A stretch of DNA of 64,000 nt from Candidatus Borrarchaeum yapensis. GTDB lineage: Archaea > Asgardarchaeota > Sifarchaeia > Borrarchaeales > Borrarchaeaceae. The notes beneath the pieces are model-generated. The model worked only from the letters and a program-made list of their open reading frames with translations. It searched no databases and was not told the origin of the DNA. This document shows, in pieces, positions 60,501-64,000 of the stretch. Position 1 is the first letter of the stretch, and each line of letters starts with the position of its first letter. The stretch lies in NCBI GenBank assembly GCA_016840515.1, contig JAEOSF010000006.1, positions 26,757-90,756 on the forward strand, read 5' to 3'. A program made the translations under genes and the position numbers.

Positions 60501-60621
60501 ATAATGAGTGTATTTTTGCAGCTTTATAAAGAATTTCGCTTTATGTCCACTCTTGTCTTTTATTAAGTGCTTTATTTTGAGCAAGATGGAGAAAAAAATT
60601 ATATTTTTAGAGGCGTTTAAA

Positions 60622-61227
60622 ATGAATGAATCCGATAATCAAATTGACATTCAAGAGGAAGAAGAAGTTATAACAGAAGAGGATCTTGAGGCTGAATTAC
60701 TTGAAGATAGAATAATTGTTTGGAATCCAAAAGTTGGTTCTTGGTTGTATAAGCAAGGATATTATGGAAAGCCGGTTGGAATACGTAAACCGAAGCATTT
60801 CAATTTTACACGACCTCTTGAGTTGTCCTTGCTCGAATCTACTTATCTTTTGTCAATAAATAAATTAAGAATCAAGAGGGCAATTTCCAATAAACCAATA
60901 TCATATGAAGAACTAAAAAGAATTGGTGAACTGCACTATGATCGATTTACTGAGAAATTTATAGTTTATACTGATCTCAGGAATAGAGGTTATGTTGTGC
61001 GACCCGGGCTTAAATTCGGTGCAGATTTTGCAATTTACGAACATGGTCCAGGCATTGACCACTCTCCACTTATCGTTCATGTTTTGTCAAGAGGTGTTGA
61101 ACTTTCTCCCATTGAATTAGTTCGAGCAGGTCGTCTTGCCACGACTGTTAGAAAAAAATTTACCATTGCAACCGTCCCGCCAGACGGTACGCCTAGATAC
61201 TTTATGTTTTCTTGGTTCAAGCCATAA
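60622..61227 (+). CDS. endA: tRNA-splicing endonuclease
   Basis: Cuts bulge-helix-bulge introns in tRNA and rRNA precursors. 201 aa: an acidic N-terminal stretch (IDIQEEEEVITEEDLEAEL), the N-terminal domain, then the catalytic domain with the conserved Tyr in GADFAIYEHG, His in GIDHSPLIVHV and Lys in VRKKFTIA. ATG 60622 has AGAGG upstream; a longer frame to 60508 is not supported. One-subunit-size, so a homodimer/tetramer type enzyme. Archaeal hallmark. Confidence 0.92.
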   Translation: MNESDNQIDIQEEEEVITEEDLEAELLEDRIIVWNPKVGSWLYKQGYYGKPVGIRKPKHFNFTRPLELSLLESTYLLSINKLRIKRAISNKPISYEELKRIGELHYDRFTEKFIVYTDLRNRGYVVRPGLKFGADFAIYEHGPGIDHSPLIVHVLSRGVELSPIELVRAGRLATTVRKKFTIATVPPDGTPRYFMFSWFKP

Positions 61228-61443
61228 TGTTAATTTTTATTGTTCTTTGAGTAATATCTAATCGTGAATGCAATATTTTATTTACGTGCGGTGAAAAATA
61301 CCATAAGTGTATTAATTTGCAAATCATAATTGGTTCCTGACTGATCCACACACATATAAAATATGTTTACTGAGTTAATATCAGGTATTTGATATATTAT
61401 ATCTAAGTTAATGCTTATTTAATCTATGACGAGGTTTTAAAAA

Positions 61444-61893
61444 ATGGGCGAATACATAGACGATTTATTCAAAGACATTCAAACTAGCCCCTCAAAAATC
61501 GAGGAAATCGTTCAAGTAATAAATGCTATCCTTGAAAACTTCATTAACGTTGTCTTTAAAGCTGTTGAGGGCATTAGTAATGACGTATCCAGTGTTAAAT
61601 CAGAAATTAGACAGTCAATTAATAATCTCAGCACAAAGGTTCAATCACTAGAAGGCAGGATGTCGTCTATGAGAACAGCAGGTCCAGCAGCACCAATGTC
61701 ACCAACATCAACTGGTTTACCACCACCTATGACACCCGGCCCCTCAGAGCCATTTCTTACTCCCCCACCTATGACACCAGGCCCCCCAGGACCAGAATCA
61801 CCACCACCGGTAACTGGAGCTACACTACGCATGCAACTCAACTCAGAGTTGAAAAAAGCCTTTTCAAGAATAAAAGGCGGCTCAGAGGAATAG
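61444..61893 (+). CDS. Coiled-coil plus proline-rich protein
   Basis: 149 aa. Residues ~12-75 are a long heptad-like helix (INAILENFINVVFKAVEGIS ... STKVQSLEGRM). Residues ~80-120 are Pro-rich with the repeated motif PPPMTPGP, then PPPVTG; the final ~28 residues form a charged amphipathic helix (LRMQLNSELKKAFSRIKGG). No enzymatic motif. Poly-proline stretches are profilin ligands, and Asgard archaea have profilins, so a cytoskeletal adaptor role is conceivable; the order short coiled coil, polyproline, terminal helix recalls small WASH/VASP-type adaptors. This is inference. ATG at 61444 after a long AT-rich spacer. Confidence 0.55.
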   Translation: MGEYIDDLFKDIQTSPSKIEEIVQVINAILENFINVVFKAVEGISNDVSSVKSEIRQSINNLSTKVQSLEGRMSSMRTAGPAAPMSPTSTGLPPPMTPGPSEPFLTPPPMTPGPPGPESPPPVTGATLRMQLNSELKKAFSRIKGGSEE

Positions 61894-61908
61894 AATTCTT
61901 ATATGAGA

Positions 61909-62550
61909 TCAATTTTCTTTTTTCAATTTCTCTAGTGCAATTTCTACATATGTTGTATCGATACGATCTTCTCCAGAAAATCCAAGCCGTTTTGCATACT
62001 CCATTAATTCCTTTTCAAGTTCAATTACACTGATATCTTCAGGTAATTCACTTTCCAAGCTAACTTGTAAAAATGATCCCATAGGGATTTCTTTATCTTC
62101 ATGTAATAATGTTACTTTCTCATCAAACTCAATTTCAATTTCACTTTCAGCAATTTCAATTTCACTTTTATATCGTGTTCGCACTTTACGAAATGCCACC
62201 AGAACTTCGTACCCTAATTTCTCTAAAATTGTACGTAAATCTTCTGCTTGATCTACAGGAATATCTATCGAATGATCCTCACGTAGATCAGTTTCTCTAG
62301 TTGGTCTGGATCCTTTCCAAGTCCATTGGCAGTAACTTAATTCCTCTAATGGTGTATATTCTAATCTAATTCTTAGCCGTTCATCGTTTCTGTACAGTTT
62401 TCTTTGTCCAACAACATCGTAGTAATAATCAAATTGTATTACATCTTTAGTTTGCTCAAAACCAAATTTATGAAGTTGTTCCTTTATTTCTTTGATTTTT
62501 CCGTTAGCAGCAAACTTAATCTCGAACTCTTTGAAAGTCATCTTAATCAC
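61909..62550 (-). CDS. CYTH-domain protein (class IV adenylate cyclase / ThTPase-like)
   Basis: 213 aa. FKEFEIKFAANG has the ExK part of the ExExK motif; further RLRIRLEY, WTWKGSR, and the acidic FDEKVTLLHED and VSLESELPED segments line the CYTH tunnel. CYTH proteins cleave triphosphates or make cAMP; archaeal CyaB-like members are mostly of unknown substrate. Converges with the proline-rich gene, 15 bp apart. The frame begins with ATG 62550 (or ATG 62541). Confidence 0.82.
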   Translation of the reverse strand: MIKMTFKEFEIKFAANGKIKEIKEQLHKFGFEQTKDVIQFDYYYDVVGQRKLYRNDERLRIRLEYTPLEELSYCQWTWKGSRPTRETDLREDHSIDIPVDQAEDLRTILEKLGYEVLVAFRKVRTRYKSEIEIAESEIEIEFDEKVTLLHEDKEIPMGSFLQVSLESELPEDISVIELEKELMEYAKRLGFSGEDRIDTTYVEIALEKLKKEN

Positions 62551-62721
62551 TCAGTCAATTACTGTTGTGGTTTTTCAACTGACTTTTCTGGTATTAAGGT
62601 TTTGAACTCAGGATTTCTTTTTTTTGGAGAATAATGATTAACAATATCTAATAAATATGTGTTAAGCACATGTCTGTATTTGTTTCAAGATACTAATCAA
62701 AGGTTTATTTGGAGGTTTCAT

Positions 62722-63627
62722 ATGTCTAAACGAAAGGTTCATCGAGTCTCAATAAATGATATAGTATTTGCAACAGATAAGAATAATCCACCTGTGCTAC
62801 GTATTGCATCTGGAGACACGGTCATTTTTAAATGCAAGGACGCATTTAATCAAGGAATACAAAGTTCTACCGATTTACCAACGGATTTGGACTTCGAAAG
62901 GGTTAATCCCGCAACGGGTCCTATTTATATTGAAGGAGCAGAACCTGGCGACACATTAGAGGTTTATATAGAGAAAATCGATGTGGCGGATCAAGGCGCT
63001 TGTTGTATAGTCCCTGGCTTTGGTTTTCTTGCTCCAGAGTTTCCTGAAGCATGGACTAAGATTGTTCCTATAAAAGACGGTTATGCTGAGTTTGGCAAAG
63101 GAATAAGAATCCCGATTGATCCTTTCCCAGGAACCTTAGTAGTAGCTCCTTCTGGTGAAGGCGAAGGTACGCTCGTTCCTAAAGACCATGGAGGAAACAT
63201 GGATACGAAGGCGATAAAGGAAGGCACTGTACTCTATTTACCTATTTTTGTCCCAGGAGCACTCTTTGGAGTAGGGGATGTTCATGCCGTACAAGGCGAT
63301 GGCGAAGTATGTGGTACTGCTGTGGAGGTGGATGCTGAAGTCACTATTAGGCTTGTAGTGAACAAACAAAAGAAGATCGCACGACCACAAATTGAGACAC
63401 CTGACTTCTTTATGACTACTGCTTATGCTGAAACGACAGATGAAGCAGTGAAGATAGCTCTGCGTGATATGATTGACTGGCTTGAATCAGAAAAAGGACT
63501 TACACGGCAAGAAGCGTATGCACTCTGTAGCTGTGCCGTTGACATGCGGATATCGCAATTGGTAGATATAACCCCTGGAGTTCGTGTTGTTCTTCCAAAA
63601 GTCATATTCATCGAATCAGAATCTTAG
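62722..63627 (+). CDS. Acetamidase/formamidase family amidohydrolase
   Basis: Hydrolyses short amides such as formamide or acetamide to acid and ammonia. About 301 aa. The conserved ANPATGPIYIEGAEPGDTLEV-like region (here VNPATGPIYIEGAEPGD), the GGNMDTKAIKEGT segment and the GDVHAVQGDGEVCGTAVEV stretch are family hallmarks, with the metal His in DVHAVQGDGE. ATG 62722 has TTTGGAGG 7 bases upstream. Stand-alone. Confidence 0.9.
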   Translation: MSKRKVHRVSINDIVFATDKNNPPVLRIASGDTVIFKCKDAFNQGIQSSTDLPTDLDFERVNPATGPIYIEGAEPGDTLEVYIEKIDVADQGACCIVPGFGFLAPEFPEAWTKIVPIKDGYAEFGKGIRIPIDPFPGTLVVAPSGEGEGTLVPKDHGGNMDTKAIKEGTVLYLPIFVPGALFGVGDVHAVQGDGEVCGTAVEVDAEVTIRLVVNKQKKIARPQIETPDFFMTTAYAETTDEAVKIALRDMIDWLESEKGLTRQEAYALCSCAVDMRISQLVDITPGVRVVLPKVIFIESES

Positions 63628-63730
63628 TCGAGAATCCTCGGAGTTAATGAAAAACGACTACAAAAGTAAAGTGTTAGAAATACTAAGATTCATTATATAA
63701 GAAGACACTTTTCATGAGAGGAGCTTTTGC

Positions 63731-64000
63731 ATGATGAATGTGCAAAACCTACGTATGTTGAGCCGAGTCCTGTTAATGTTGCTGATGGCTGTGCATGTGG
63801 CTACATGGTATCTTTTTGGCATCCACGCTGTGGGTAGCATCGGAATCGAGGCACTCTTATCCGGTCTCTCTCGGGGAGTACTCAATGCCGGGTTTGTTTT
63901 CTGGATATTGGTTCTCATCTCAGCGGTAATCCTTGGGAGGACCTTTTGCGGATGGTTCTGCTGGTTTGGTGGCTATCTGGACATCGTCGAGTGCGGGATA
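63731..64000 (+). CDS. NapH/CcoG-like membrane ferredoxin, N-terminal part (cut by window)
   Basis: 90 codons from ATG 63731 (GAGAGGAG 7 bases upstream) to the edge, no stop. Two hydrophobic helices, then GRTFCGWFCWFGGYLD, the Cys-Gly-Trp-x-Cys pattern of polyferredoxin membrane proteins (NapH, RdxA/CcoG-like, 4Fe-4S binding). Electron-transfer or cofactor-assembly role. The base composition is richer in G and C than the surrounding genes, perhaps a transferred gene. Confidence 0.75.
   Translation, partial: MMNVQNLRMLSRVLLMLLMAVHVATWYLFGIHAVGSIGIEALLSGLSRGVLNAGFVFWILVLISAVILGRTFCGWFCWFGGYLDIVECGI

Noticed and set aside
1..64000. CRISPR array, rRNA operon or prophage block
   Set aside because: I saw no regularly spaced direct repeats, no rRNA-like sequence and no run of phage structural genes; only the single integrase element at 17-19 kb.

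Overview
The window looks like a chromosome segment of an Asgard archaeon (Promethearchaeota). The evidence is a set of lineage hallmarks side by side: three Ras/Rab-like small GTPases, a Roadblock/LC7 protein, two longin-like proteins, a TRAPP/V4R-domain protein, a ubiquitin-conjugating E2 enzyme, archaeal tRNA-splicing endonuclease, 2-oxoacid:ferredoxin oxidoreductase, heterodisulfide reductase (Hdr) and methanogen-type MvhD, plus TATA-box promoters and short SD-led genes on an AT-rich background. Two genes with in-frame UGA at cysteine positions show that the organism uses selenocysteine, as reported for some Asgard lineages and methanogens. The order or family cannot be fixed from this sequence alone.

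Layout. 1-5.2 kb: acyl-CoA metabolism (thiolase cut by the window edge, crotonase, 4-hydroxybutyryl-CoA dehydratase with all four cluster ligands, SDR). 5.2-10.5 kb: RNase III domain protein, peroxiredoxin, D-2-hydroxyacid dehydrogenase and a porDABG operon. 10.7-16.8 kb: ATC-hydrolase-like protein, rhomboid, E2 enzyme, glutamine amidotransferase, a 0.76 kb gene-free stretch, a receiver-domain protein and a GT-C membrane protein. 16.9-19.6 kb: a creatininase gene split by a ~1.9 kb integrated element that carries a tyrosine recombinase; removing the element restores the reading frame. 19.7-27 kb: small membrane proteins, a longin/GTPase/roadblock cluster, two GT-C proteins.

27-38.1 kb is the main metabolic locus: one leftward gene run hdrA(Sec)-mvhD(Sec)-frhB-like-hdrD-like-hdrC-hdrB-hdrA(long, Cys)-mvhD(Cys)-TPR. 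It encodes flavin-based electron-bifurcating machinery with paired Sec and Cys versions of HdrA and MvhD. hdrA(Sec) has two UGA codons (residues 13 and 196) and mvhD(Sec) has one (residue 15). After an IS605-type tnpB copy broken by one stop codon, 39.9-45.3 kb runs rightward: two more FrhB-like proteins and a GlcD/GlcF-type FAD/Fe-S 2-hydroxyacid (lactate/glycolate) dehydrogenase. This fits feeding electrons from organic acids into the Hdr/ferredoxin system.

45.5-50.7 kb is a second signalling cluster: two tandem Ras-like GTPases, a longin-like protein, a TRAPP/V4R protein and a MoxR-AAA/VWA fusion. 50.7-54.5 kb holds two paralogous nucleotidyltransferases, an AlkZ-like winged-helix protein and a small zinc protein. 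54.5-57.8 kb holds an unlisted 47-aa membrane peptide, a candidate structured ncRNA, a KaiC-like protein with a lost P-loop paired with a long coiled-coil protein, and NikR with a perfect palindrome in front of it. 57.9-64 kb: DedA, UppP, DUF47/PhoU-like, EndA, a coiled-coil/poly-proline protein, CYTH, acetamidase/formamidase and a partial NapH-like membrane ferredoxin. Two ~50 bp miniature elements related to the IS605-type copy lie at 22.4 and 58.7 kb.
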